The translations under genes and the position numbers were made by a program. Of a stretch of 64,000 nt of DNA, positions 37,642-46,865 are shown piece by piece (the stretch's first letter is position 1; every line of letters begins with the position of its first letter). The notes beneath the pieces are model-generated. The model ran no database searches. It was not told where the DNA came from and saw only the letters and a program-made list of their open reading frames with translations. Source of the DNA: JAJFUI01 sp963754135 (GTDB lineage: Bacteria; Planctomycetota; Planctomycetia; Pirellulales; Thermoguttaceae); NCBI GenBank assembly GCA_963754135.1, contig CAVWEY010000001.1, positions 62,001 to 126,000 on the forward strand. The letters are read 5' to 3'.

Positions 37642-39658
37642 ATGGATTCATCCCCTATGACCTCCTCACGCCGTCCATCATCGCCGATTCCCCCACTGCC
37701 AATGACGCCGGCCGAGGTCGCTCGGCGGGGCTGGGACGCCGTGGACGTGGTCTTCGTCACCGGCGACGCCTACGTCGACCATCCGAGCTTTGCGATGGCC
37801 CTGTTGGGGCGGGTGCTGGAGGCCGAGGGCTTCCGCGTGGCGATCCTCAGCCAGCCCGACTGGCATTCTTGCGACGCCTGGCGGACGTTCGGCCGGCCCC
37901 GGCTCTGCTTCGCCGTCAGTGCCGGCAACATGGACTCGATGCTGAACCACTACACGGCCGCCCGCAAGGTCCGCAACGACGACGCCTATAGCCCCGGCGG
38001 GCAGCCCGGCCGCCGGCCGGACCGGGCCACCTTGGCCTATTGCCAGCGGGCGCGGGAGGCGTACCGAGGCGTGCCGGTCATCGCCGGCGGCGTCGAGGCC
38101 AGCCTCCGCCGCCTGGCCCACTACGATTTCTGGAGTGACAAGGTCCGCCGCTCGATCCTCCTGGACGCCAAGGCCGATCTGCTGGTCTTCGGCATGGGCG
38201 AGCGCCCGCTGGTGGACATCGTCAAGCGGCTGGCGGCGGGGGAGCCGATCCGTCAACTGCGTGACATCCGCGGCGTGGCCTATCGGCTGGGGGCCAGCGA
38301 GGCAAATGATGAATGCGGAATGATAAATGATGAATGTGACAAATCGCAAATAACCCCGACCAATGCCTCCGTTATTCATCATTCATCATTCATCAACCAT
38401 CATTCCATCCTCCTCCCCAGCTACGAAGCCGTTTCGACCGACAAGGCCGCCTTCGCCGCCATGACGCGGATCGTCCATGAGGAGACGAACCCCGGCACCG
38501 CCCGGCGGCTGGTGCAATATCACGGCCGCGAGGCGGTGGTCGTGAACCCGCCGGCCTGGCCGCTCGATCAGGAAGAAATCGACCGCATCTACGGCCTGCC
38601 GTTCACCCGCCGGCCGCACCCCAGCTACGGCCGAGAGCGGATTCCGGCCTTCGAGGTCGTCAAGGATTCGGTCCAGATTATGCGGGGCTGTTTCGGCGGC
38701 TGCGCAGTTTTGCTCGATCACGCTGCACGAGGGCCGCGTCATCCAGAGCCGCAGCGAGGCGTCGGTGCTGGAGGAAATCCGCCGCTTGGCCGCGGAGCCC
38801 GGCTTCTCGGGCACGATCAGCGATCTCGGCGGGCCGACCGCCAACATGTACCAGATGGGCTGCACGCGGCCGGAAATCCGCGAAAAATGCCGGCGGCTGA
38901 GCTGCCTCTGGCCGACGATCTGCCCGCGCCTGGCCACCGATCATGGGCCGCTCTTGCGGCTGCTGAAGGCGGCGCGGCGGCAGCCGGGTGTAAAACAAGC
39001 GTTGGTGGCCTCGGGCATCCGCATGGACTTGGCGCTCCGCAGCCCGGCCTACGTCCGCCACGTCGCCCGCCATCACACCGGCGGCCTGCTGAAGGTCGCC
39101 CCGGAGCATTGCCACCCGGAAGTGCTGCGGCGGATGCACAAGCCGGCCATCGGCCAGTTCGAGGCGTTCGCCAAGCAATTCAAGCGGGAGGCCGCCGCGG
39201 CGGGAAAGCGGCAATACCTCGTGCCGTATTTCATTGCCGGCCATCCGGGCTGCGACCTGCCGGCAATGATCGAACTGGCGCTCTATCTGAAGCGGCACGG
39301 ACTGAAACCTGACAAGGTGCAGGACTTCATCCCCGGCCCGATGGACATCGCCACGTGCATGTTCTACACCGGCCTGGACCCGATGAGCGGCGAGCCGGTA
39401 TATGTCGCCCGCGGCGCGCGGCAACGGCGGCTGCAACGGGCGCTGCTGCAATACTTCAAGCCGGAGAATTACGCCGACATCCGTGCGGCGCTGGAGGAAG
39501 CCGGCCGGCTCGATCTGGTCGGCGACGGGCCGGACTGTCTGATCCCGGCGCGTCCGCCAAGGATAACACTGCGCCTGGCGGCCGCTCCGCCCGGCGAACA
39601 AGAAACGTCCGTCGCCGGCTACCGCCCGCACCGCAAAACGGCCGGGCGAAGAAAATGA
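37642..39658 (+). CDS. YgiQ-family radical SAM protein, frameshifted
   Basis: About 670 residues. N-terminal DUF3362-type part DAVDVVFVTGDAYVDHPSFA, then the radical SAM cluster motif CFGGCAFC (CX3CX2C) which is split by an extra G near 38708; the downstream frame continues ITLHEGRVIQSRSEASVLEE. C-terminal half has APEHCHPEVLRRMHKPAI and QDFIPGPMDIATCMFYTG. A repeat-derived insertion (ANDECGMINDECDKS and ATTCATCATTC tracts, about 38300-38410) lies between two conserved blocks. Function of the family is unknown; it needs S-adenosylmethionine and a 4Fe-4S cluster. The start could also be the ATG at 37702. Confidence 0.88.
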
Positions 39659-39661
39659 GCC

Positions 39662-40582
39662 ATGTCTGACGACCGATACGCACTTCTGGATTTCGGCGGC
39701 GGCCGGCGGCTGGAACGATTCGGCCAGTTGGTGCTCGACCGGCCTTGCCCGGCGGCGGAAGGGTTCCAACGGGCGGACGGGGACGCTTGGCCGCAGGCCG
39801 ACGCCCGCTTCGAGGGACGCGAATGTTTAGCGGCTGACGGCACGTCGGCCCCAATTCAAGAGAAGGGGCAATGGGCCGTTCGCCGCCCGCTGCCCGAGCG
39901 ATGGATTGTCGCGCACGGCCCGCTCCGCTTCGAGCTGAAACGGACTGATTTCGGTCACGTGGGGTTGTTTCCCGAGCAGGCGGAGAACTGGCAGTGGATT
40001 CTCGAACAATGCCGCTTGTCGGTTTCGCAGCGGCCTGCGGAGCGGCCGAAGATACTCAACCTGTTCGCCTACACCGGCGGCAGCACGCTGGCGGCAGCCG
40101 CGGCTGGGGCGGAAGTGGTCCACGTCGATGCGGCCAAGAACGTCATAGCCTGGGCGAGGCGGAACGCGGAACTCTCCGGCTTGGCCGACGCACCGGTCCG
40201 CTGGATCGCCGAGGACGCCGTGAAGTTCGTCGAGCGGGAACTCAAACGCGGCAAGCAGTATGATGCGGTGATCCTCGACCCGCCCAGTTATGGCCACGGG
40301 CGGCGGGGCGAAGTCTGGCGGCTGGCAAAACACCTGCCGCGGCTCCTTTCGCTCTGCGGCGAGTTGACGGCCGGGCGGCTACAATTCATGCTACTTACCT
40401 GCCACACGCCCGGCTACGACACAGCGGCCCTGCGGGAAATGCTCTTGGAAGCGGTCGTCGGCGAGGGCCAGGCCGCGGCACGGCAACTAACCCTCCGCAC
40501 GGCCGCCGGGCGGGAGTTGCCCAGCGGGGTGGCCGTGCGGTGGGAAAATGGCTGCGAAACCGCACGCGGCTCTAACTCGTAA
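39662..40582 (+). CDS. Class I SAM-dependent methyltransferase (RlmI/RlmK-like)
   Basis: 306 residues. SAM motif I is ILNLFAYTGGSTLAAAAAGA, motif post-I VVHVDAAKNVIAWARRNAEL, and the target motif YDAVILDPPSYGHG matches RNA cytosine-C5 methyltransferases of the YccW/RlmI branch. The N-terminal domain (ALLDFGGGRRLERFGQLVLD) is a short PUA-like remnant. It probably methylates rRNA. Four bases after the YgiQ-like stop and fifteen before the next methyltransferase: a likely operon. Confidence 0.9.
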   Translation: MSDDRYALLDFGGGRRLERFGQLVLDRPCPAAEGFQRADGDAWPQADARFEGRECLAADGTSAPIQEKGQWAVRRPLPERWIVAHGPLRFELKRTDFGHVGLFPEQAENWQWILEQCRLSVSQRPAERPKILNLFAYTGGSTLAAAAAGAEVVHVDAAKNVIAWARRNAELSGLADAPVRWIAEDAVKFVERELKRGKQYDAVILDPPSYGHGRRGEVWRLAKHLPRLLSLCGELTAGRLQFMLLTCHTPGYDTAALREMLLEAVVGEGQAAARQLTLRTAAGRELPSGVAVRWENGCETARGSNS

Positions 40583-40597
40583 TCCCTGATTCCTCCC

Positions 40598-41470
40598 ATG
40601 CCGATGATCACCAGTCTGCAAAATCCGCGGGTGAAGGACGCCGCCCGGCTCCGCGACCGCCGCCACCGGGAGAAGCAGGGGCGAATCCTCATTGACGGAG
40701 TCCGCGAACTGCACCGGACAATCGTTGCGGGCGTGAAGCTGCTGGAAGCGTTCGTCTGCGAGCCGCTCTGCCAGAGTGACGAGGCACGGCGTTTGCTGGC
40801 CGCGCTTCCCGGCAGCGGGGCTGAAGTTCTGTACGTCAGCCAACCGGTGTTCGAGAGGTTGGCGTTCGGCCACCGGGCGGAGGGCGTGCTCGGTGTGGCC
40901 GAAACGCCCCGGCCCACGCTGCAAACGCTCTCACCAATCGCCAATAGCCGGGGGCTAACAGCCCCCGGTGCAGTTTCAGCCCCCGGTGGGGCCCTGCTGG
41001 TGGCGGTCTTGGAGGGCATAGAAAAACCGGGCAACGTGGGGGCCGTCCTCCGCACGGCCGACGCCGCCGGACTGTCCGCCGTGATCCTGGCCGACCCCCG
41101 CACCGATCTCTACAACCCCAACGCCATCCGCGCCAGCCTGGGAACAATCTTCACGCTCCCGGTCTGCGAAGCCGCAAGTGGCCAAGCGCTGGCGTGGCTG
41201 CGAGAGCGGGGACTTTCGATTGTTGCCGCGCGGGTCAATGCCGCCGTGCCGTACACCGAGGTCGATTACCGCGGCCCGACCGCCATCGTGCTGGGCAGCG
41301 AGGCGGCCGGACTCTCCTCGGTCTGGACCGGCGAGGGGGTAACCGCCGTGCGGCTTCCGATGCTCGGCGCGGCCGACAGCCTGAACGTCTCCGTCACCGC
41401 CGCGGTGCTGTTCTATGAAGCCATGCGGCAACGGCAGGCCCAAAGCCCCATCGCCGGTTTGCCGACGTAA
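40598..41470 (+). CDS. SpoU/TrmH-family RNA 2'-O-methyltransferase
   Basis: 290 residues. SPOUT motifs: LEGIEKPGNVGAVLRTADAA (motif 1), TAIVLGSEAAGLSSVW (motif 2), VRLPMLGAADSLNVSVTAAV (motif 3). N-terminal substrate-binding domain MITSLQNPRVKDAARLRDRR. A REP-derived segment (about 40941-40969, coding ANSRGLTAPGAVSA) lies in the linker before motif 1. Probably modifies rRNA or tRNA ribose. Ends in a 58-base overlap with the convergent LarA-like gene. Confidence 0.92.
   Translation: MPMITSLQNPRVKDAARLRDRRHREKQGRILIDGVRELHRTIVAGVKLLEAFVCEPLCQSDEARRLLAALPGSGAEVLYVSQPVFERLAFGHRAEGVLGVAETPRPTLQTLSPIANSRGLTAPGAVSAPGGALLVAVLEGIEKPGNVGAVLRTADAAGLSAVILADPRTDLYNPNAIRASLGTIFTLPVCEAASGQALAWLRERGLSIVAARVNAAVPYTEVDYRGPTAIVLGSEAAGLSSVWTGEGVTAVRLPMLGAADSLNVSVTAAVLFYEAMRQRQAQSPIAGLPT
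40941..40969. repeat. REP-like palindrome inside the SpoU gene
   Basis: CAATAGCCGGGGGCTAACAG followed by CCCCCGGTG. Same family as the repeats that flank the RAYT transposase at 48336-49144 (CAATAGCCAGGGGCGTAAGC...). Confidence 0.8.
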
Positions 41471-42747
41471 TAGACGCGCTCGCCGTCGGCCAGCACGTTC
41501 CAGCCGTCGCGGAGCACGCGCGGATCGTCGCGCCGAAGCATGGTGGACAGATCGCCGTAGCCGTAGCCGACCGATTCGATCTCCGCCCGGCTGAGCTTGC
41601 CCGGACAATACGTGACCATGAACCGCCCTTCGGACGAGCCGTGGATCAGATGGGCGGCGGCCAAGAGGTTCCGGCGCAGGTCGTCGTTCTGCTCGACCAG
41701 CCGCATGATCTCGGGCGTGGTCCGGTAGCCGTACTTGCGGATCAACCGGTCGATCTGCCGGTCCTCGCCGAAGATGGCCACGCCGGGGGCGAGAATCACC
41801 AGCTCGCCGCCGTCGGCCATCGCCATCCGCGTGCGGTAGATCGCCTTGTTGCCCAGCCACGTGCTCTGCAACTCGTCGGGATCGAGATAAGCGACCACCT
41901 TTTGGAGTGGCTCGTCGAGCACGGTGAAGTTGACTTCCACGGAGAGCGCGGCTGCTCGCCGGAAACACTCCACGTCGTCGCCGATGAACAGGCCCCGCAC
42001 GGCCAGGCCATCGTATTCGGCACACTCCGTGTGCCGGCCACGCACACGGCGTGTGCGGGCTACATTTGCGTCCTCCCGAGCACCGATCACCGTCAGCACG
42101 AAGACTACCGGCAAGCGGCGGCAGAAGTGGTCCTGGGCGTAGTTGAGGATGCGCCGCAAGGGGGTGTCCGCCCGGCCCATCATCCGTTCCATGCCGTAGG
42201 CCGCGCCGATGAAGTGGCTTTCATTGATCCCCTCCTGGCCGCCGGCACCGACCAGCAGGTTCTTGTTGTAGCCGGCCATGCCCATCACCTCGTGCGGCAC
42301 AACCTGGCCGATCGAGAGCACCAGATCGTGCCCCCCTTCCCAGACCAGCCGGCTAAGCTGCACGGGCCAGGGCTTGCGCCAGACGCCTTCGGTCGCTTCG
42401 GCGACGAACTCGGCCGGAACCTGGCCGATGGCTACCACGCCGCCACGCCAGTCGTGGACGCGGAACAGCCCCTTCGGCACTCCGGGAAACATCCGCTCCA
42501 GTTGCCCCTTAGACATGGCGGCGTGCGTGCCCAGCGTGGGCATGATGTCCGTCATCCGCTCGCCGAAGTAATCGTAGGCGATGCACGTCAGCGGCCCGGC
42601 CATGCTGTTGGCGCGGGTCGCGTCCGGTGGCAGCGCCAGCACCTTCCGCCGCGGCTCCAGCCCCTTTAGCACGCCGACCAACGCCTCGCGGAGGTCCTCC
42701 CGCGTTAAGTCCGTCGTCGGCGAGCCTTGGGCGTAATAGAGGGTCAT
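41413..42747 (-). CDS. LarA-like (DUF2088) nickel-pincer racemase family protein
   Basis: 444 residues. LarA family enzymes use a nickel-pincer nucleotide on a Lys. Visible motifs: LPPDATRANSMAG (DDxTRP-like, degenerate), TLGTHAAMSKGQL (His motif), and VVPHEVMGMAGYNKNLLVGA (His and Lys near the pincer site). The central segment VNFTVLDEPLQKVVAYLDPD fits as well. A palindromic repeat at 42019-42063 inserts NVARTRRVRGRHTECAEYD. LarB/LarC/LarE cofactor genes are not nearby. The DDTRP change from P to A may alter activity; lactate racemase or a related racemase/epimerase is only a guess. Start ATG 42747. Confidence 0.8.
   Translation of the reverse strand: MTLYYAQGSPTTDLTREDLREALVGVLKGLEPRRKVLALPPDATRANSMAGPLTCIAYDYFGERMTDIMPTLGTHAAMSKGQLERMFPGVPKGLFRVHDWRGGVVAIGQVPAEFVAEATEGVWRKPWPVQLSRLVWEGGHDLVLSIGQVVPHEVMGMAGYNKNLLVGAGGQEGINESHFIGAAYGMERMMGRADTPLRRILNYAQDHFCRRLPVVFVLTVIGAREDANVARTRRVRGRHTECAEYDGLAVRGLFIGDDVECFRRAAALSVEVNFTVLDEPLQKVVAYLDPDELQSTWLGNKAIYRTRMAMADGGELVILAPGVAIFGEDRQIDRLIRKYGYRTTPEIMRLVEQNDDLRRNLLAAAHLIHGSSEGRFMVTYCPGKLSRAEIESVGYGYGDLSTMLRRDDPRVLRDGWNVLADGERVYYVGKPAMGLWACRCRMAS
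42019..42063. repeat. CACACGCCGTGTGC-type palindrome pair inside the LarA-like gene
   Basis: Two palindromes (GGCACACTCCGTGTGCC and GCACACGGCGTGTGC). The same unit, in opposite orientation relative to the host gene, is in hydE at 46177-46228. Confidence 0.85.
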
Positions 42748-42842
42748 GGCGGCAGTCGCAGTCAGAGTGCCTCGTCGAGCATACTGACAGCGTACCACGA
42801 TGGACATCCGGTCGCCACCCCGCCCGGCCTCCCTCCTCCGCC

Positions 42843-44416
42843 TCAGCCCTTCGGACTCACCATCCGGCCGAGGAACAGAATGCAGCCGGTGTGCTTGTCC
42901 CGGATCAGGAACACAAAGGGTTTGTCCGCCCGGAACGTGGGCGTGAAGGGCTGTAGCAGCGACTTTTCCTTTGCCCCAAATGCGACGATCGCGGCGGCGG
43001 CGACGGCCTCGGTTCCCTTCTCGTTCACCTGGACGAATGCCTTATGCATGACGCTGCCGATGTAGAGTTTTTGGGCGGGATTTTGGCTGTCGCAAATCCC
43101 TTCAAACTCCGCGCGGCTGGGGGCGAGAGTGCCGTCCGCCGCCAAAGGAACTCACGAACGCCCGCGACATTCCCATCGCCCTCAGCGAATCGTTCATGTT
43201 GTAGCCCGTTTCCATCTTGAACTTGGGCATGAACACGTGGACCTCCCGCTTTTGGAGCTTGGCGATCCAGGCTTGGACGTTCACGGGCGTCAGCAGCTTC
43301 TCGATCGCCGGCAATCCGTCGGCGGCTCGCGGCACAATCACAACCATCGAGAGATCGTCGCCCTTGTACGGCATTTCGAGCATCAGGAAGCCGTGCTCGT
43401 CGGGATAGAGTGGTGGCTGCTGCTTGGGTCGAATGGCCGTCGGCGTGTCGAAGAAGGTTCCGTCGCCGTTGAAAGCGGCGTAAGCGGCCGAATCGAGCTT
43501 GTCGTGGTGCATCATCGGAGTCCGTGCCTTGGTGCCGCCGGCCAGCAGAAAGTCGTCCTCCTTGGTCGCGCGTTTGTCAAATACCTTGGCCCACTCGCCC
43601 TTGAAATAGACCGCGTTGGTCAACACCAGCCGCGTGAGGGAATTGACGGAACCCTCGGGAAGCAAGTCCTTGATCCGGTTGCCGGTCTGCTCTTCCGCCC
43701 AGGCGTTGATCTTCTGCCGAGCTGGCTCGGAGTTGCGGGTGAAATCCAAGGGAAACGCCCCGCCGGTCCCATAGAACTTGCGAATGGTGTCGAGGTATGA
43801 CGGTTGGAAGGGGCAAGTTTTCTCGACCCACAGCGCGTTGGCCACATGCAACTCATATTGATCGACCTGGGGGAGGAGTTCGTTCAGCTTGCGGGCCAAC
43901 TCCTGCGCCTCTTGGAATGCAACATCGTCTCCCAGCAGGGTGGCGCGGCCGTTGGCTGCGTCGAATTCCTTGCGGAGCCGCTTGATCTCGTCGCGGATCT
44001 CTCTTGAGCCCGGCTTTGACGAATTGAATCGCTCGTTCAGTTCGGCTATGCCCGTGTGAATCAGCGAAACGTTCCAGGGAATCAGTTGGGCGTCGTCGCC
44101 AATGCGCCGGGCGGCCTCGGGGAAACGCAGGACCTTGCCCATCTCCGCGGCCGTTTCGCCCCGCACCCTCGGCCGTCATCGCCAGAGCACTAGACATCGA
44201 ATAGGGGGAGAAAAACAGATTCTTGCCCGGATTCTCCTTGGCCAGTTCGGCGTAAAGATCAAACGCGAAATCGCTGTTGGCCGTCAGCGCGTAGTTCACG
44301 GGCGGCTTGCCCGCCTCGGCCACCAGCAAGTGGTTGGCCTGGCCGGTGACACTGCCCTGGGCATTGGCCAACGTAACCATGCCCGCAAGCACCAGAACGC
44401 GAGTGAAACTACTCAT
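42843..44416 (-). CDS. Serpin (serine protease inhibitor), two frameshifts
   Basis: About 520 residues with a signal peptide (SSFTRVLVLAGMVTLANA). Serpin landmarks: NLFFSPYSMSSALAMTAEGA, LVLTNAVYFKGEWAKVFDKR, FLMLEMPYKGDDLSMVVIVP, PKFKMETGYNMNDSLRAMGM, and hinge/reactive loop VNEKGTEAVAAAAIVAFGAK followed by FVFLIRDKHTGCILFLGRMV. The small-residue hinge (EAVAAAAIV) is that of inhibitory serpins. Frame breaks at about 44168 and 43148. Secreted; probably blocks external or endogenous proteases. Preceded by the FecR-like protein, whose frame runs into it without a stop. Confidence 0.88.
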
Positions 44417-45003
44417 GTCAGTTCCTTTCGATTCGGAAGGGGATGTAGGGTGCGTGGAACGCACCGGGAAATCCGTGGTGCGTTGTACGCACCCTACGGA
44501 ATGAACACCGATGTAGAACTTCGTGCCGGCGGCCGCGGCCGTGCCGGCGGGGGTCTCGATGCGAAGCGCCGGCCGGGCCTGCCCGGCCGTGGCCGGCGGC
44601 TGCGACTCGATCAACAACTCGCCGCGATTCAGCCGGATAAGATCCGATCCCATCACGCGATAACCGGCCTTTCCAGTGGGCTCAACCTGCCAGCCGGCGG
44701 CCAACTGAATTGGCGTCTGCAACGTGTCTCCAGGCCTCGGAAGCGAGGGAGTCGCCGCACGCCGCGGCCAGAGCCAGAAGAGAGCGAGCAGCAGGCAGGC
44801 CGCCGTGGCCAGCCCCGCCACCCAACGGATCGCTCGTCGGCCACCGATGAAGCCGGCCGCCGTCCGCCGGCTTCGCGGTGCGGCTGACACCTGCCCCGCC
44901 AGGAAAAGAACCCGGTCGCGGCGGATGCGGCTCCGCCGGGCCTGAGACTGGCCAACGCCGCCTCGATCGCCGCAAGTTCTTCGCTTAACCGTTCTTCGGA
45001 CAC
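44417..45003 (-). CDS. FecR-like transmembrane protein, frameshifted and truncated
   Basis: About 190 residues. N-terminus SEERLSEELAAIEAALASL, then (after a missing base near 44945) RRSRIRRDRVLFLAGQVSAA, a single membrane helix VAGLATAACLLLALFWLWP, and the start of a FecR-type beta-domain (RIETPAGTAAAAGTKFYIG). That domain stops early: at 44497 a palindromic repeat takes over, and no stop codon precedes the serpin ATG. GTG start at 45003 is 19 bases inside the end of the sigma factor gene, so sigma and FecR-like protein are co-translated as usual for ECF/anti-sigma pairs. The truncation would remove most of the periplasmic domain. Confidence 0.7.
44445..44497. repeat. GTAGGGTGCGTGGAACGCACC inverted repeat
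   Basis: Arms 44445-44465 and 44477-44497, differing at two or three positions. It lies at the junction of the FecR-like and serpin genes and encodes the tail GVHSVGCVQRTTDFPVRST of the former. Half-copy at the sufC stop. Confidence 0.8.
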
Positions 45004-45510
45004 GGTACTCTCAATTTCTGGCGTAAGGTTGACAGAGCGGCCTCGTAGCGCCGATGGGCGGCGCTGTCGGATACGCCCACCAGTTGGCCAACCTGTTGAA
45101 ACGTCAATCCGCCCCAAATCCGGGCAATCACAACCTCCCGTTGTTCCAGTGGGAGCGATTTCAGTGCCGCGGCAGCCGTTCCGGCGTCGATCCGGTCGGC
45201 GGCCGACCGCTCGAACCACTCGGCACGTTGGGCTGCCGCCACCGCTTCGTGGCGCCTCCTCCGCCGCGCCGACCGCATTGCGCTGAGGGCTCCATTGCGC
45301 ACTACCCGATAGAGCCATGCCGCCGGATCATCGGGCGCCGGGACCTGGCGCGCCAGGCCGATCAGGGCCTCCTGGACAACATCCTCGGCGCAGTTGCACA
45401 ATTGTCGCGCATAAAGCTCCAACGCGGCGGCGTGCCGATCAAACAGCCGCCCGATAAGGTCAGGCGCGTGCCGGGCCGTTCGTGCTGGAGTCGCTCCCGT
45501 TCACCATCAT
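44985..45510 (-). CDS. ECF-type RNA polymerase sigma factor, frameshifted near the start
   Basis: About 175 residues. Region 2 DLIGRLFDRHAAALELYARQ and CAEDVVQEALIGLARQV; region 4 SLPLEQREVVIARIWGGLTF and VGVSDSAAHRRYEAALSTLR form the helix-turn-helix. The first ~15 residues are in another frame (MMVNGSDSSTNGPAR), joined near 45465. The class resembles planctomycete sigma-70 ECF factors paired with a FecR/anti-sigma protein. It precedes the FecR-like gene with overlap, so both are co-expressed. Target genes are unknown. Confidence 0.82.
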
Positions 45511-45680
45511 TAAGACGCCGGCCGATGAATGGCGTCCCGCGCGATCTTGATAAAAAAAGCGGAGCACCGCCCGATTGGGGCGTTCCCCGGCCCCAACTCC
45601 ATCGTACCAGTTCCGTCCTCTCCCGGCCCAGGCCCCCCCCGCGTATAATGAAGGTGGTGGCCGTGCCCCGACAATGACCT

Positions 45681-46814
45681 ATGAACCGTAGCGAAATCCT
45701 TCACTGGCTCCGAGAAACCAGCCCCGACCGGCTCGCCGACCTCTGGCGACTGGCCGACCGGACACGGCAGCAGTACGTCGGCGGCGAAGTCCATTTGCGC
45801 GGCCTGATCGAGCTGTCGAACCACTGCGTCCGGCTCTGCGGCTACTGCGGCCTGCGGGCGGGTAATGCCGGGCTGGAGCGCTACCGCATGACCGACGACG
45901 AAATCATGGATTGCGTGCGGAAAGCCGTCGGGTATGGCTACGGGACTGTCGTGCTCCAATCCGGCGAAGACCCCGAACTCAGTGGCCCGCGGATCGCCGC
46001 CCTGGTACGGCGGATTAAGGCCGAAACCCGGTTGGCCGTCACACTGAGCCTCGGCGAACGCACGGACGAGGAGTTGGCCGCCTGGCGCCGGGCGGGGGCC
46101 GATCGTTACCTGTTGCGGTTCGAAACCTCCAACCCCCGGCTGTACGAGCGGATTCATCCGCCCCGGGCTGGGCAAGGTAGTCCGCACACGCCGTGTGCGG
46201 AAAGCGGCACACGGCGTGTGCCGGCTACAACGCGGCTGACGATCCTCGGCACGCTCCGGCGGCTGGGCTACGAGGTGGGAAGCGGCGTTATGATCGGCAT
46301 CCCCGGCCAGACCTACGACGACCTGGCCGATGACATCGAGCTAATGGGACGGATGAATCTGGACATGATCGGCGTCGGGCCGTACTTGCGCCATCCGCAG
46401 ACGCCGCTTTTCGACCGTGACGCCTGGCCCGACGCCCCAGAGTCCGAGCAGGTGCCGGCCAACGAGTTGATGACCTACAAAGTGATCGCGCTCGGGCGGC
46501 TGGTCTGTCCGCGGGCGAACATCCCCGCCACCACGGCATTGGCCACGCTGAACCGGGCGGACGGGCGGGAGTTGGGGCTGGAACACGGCGCCAACGTCGT
46601 GATGCCCAACCTGACCCCGCCGAAGTACCGCACGCTCTACGAAATCTATCCCGACAAGGCGTGCATCGCCGAAACCGGCGAGGCGTGCCAGTCTTGCTTG
46701 ACCGCCCGGATCGAGGCCCTCGGCCGGCAGGTCGGCCGCGGCCGGGGAGATTCAGCGAATTACATGGGACGTACTGTATCCGCAGATTGTCAGGACCACC
46801 AGATTGCAAATTGA
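45681..46814 (+). CDS. hydE: [FeFe]-hydrogenase maturation radical SAM protein HydE
   Basis: 377 residues. HydE acts on the HydG-made Fe-cysteine synthon during H-cluster assembly. Radical SAM motif CVRLCGYCGL (CX3CX2C); LVLQSGEDP-like VVLQSGEDPELSGPRIAALV; LLRFETSNPRLYERIHP; GSGVMIGIPGQTYDDLADDI; IGVGPYLRHPQTPL; and LTPPKYRTLYEIYPDKACIA. These are all typical. A CACACGCCGTGTG repeat at 46177-46228 inserts about 18 residues (SPHTPCAESGTRRVPATT) after the IHPP loop, in a surface turn. The stop codon lies inside a 23-base hairpin before hydG. Confidence 0.94.
   Translation: MNRSEILHWLRETSPDRLADLWRLADRTRQQYVGGEVHLRGLIELSNHCVRLCGYCGLRAGNAGLERYRMTDDEIMDCVRKAVGYGYGTVVLQSGEDPELSGPRIAALVRRIKAETRLAVTLSLGERTDEELAAWRRAGADRYLLRFETSNPRLYERIHPPRAGQGSPHTPCAESGTRRVPATTRLTILGTLRRLGYEVGSGVMIGIPGQTYDDLADDIELMGRMNLDMIGVGPYLRHPQTPLFDRDAWPDAPESEQVPANELMTYKVIALGRLVCPRANIPATTALATLNRADGRELGLEHGANVVMPNLTPPKYRTLYEIYPDKACIAETGEACQSCLTARIEALGRQVGRGRGDSANYMGRTVSADCQDHQIAN
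46177..46228. repeat. CACACGCCGTGTGC palindrome pair inside hydE
   Basis: CCGCACACGCCGTGTGCGG and GGCACACGGCGTGTGCC in tandem, read as an in-frame insertion in HydE. Same unit as in the LarA-like gene. Confidence 0.85.
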
Positions 46815-46853
46815 AAATTGCAAATGTCAAATTTGCAATTTTCAATTTGCAAT
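46803..46853. repeat. AT-rich perfect hairpin between hydE and hydG
   Basis: 23-base arms (46803-46825 and 46831-46853, ATTGCAAATTGAAAATTGCA...) with a five-base loop. It contains the hydE stop (46812-46814) and ends right before the AGGAGAAGG ribosome-binding site of hydG. Related AT-rich repeats at 50591-50668 and 62689-62730. Confidence 0.9.
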
Positions 46854-46865
46854 AGGAGAAGGTTA

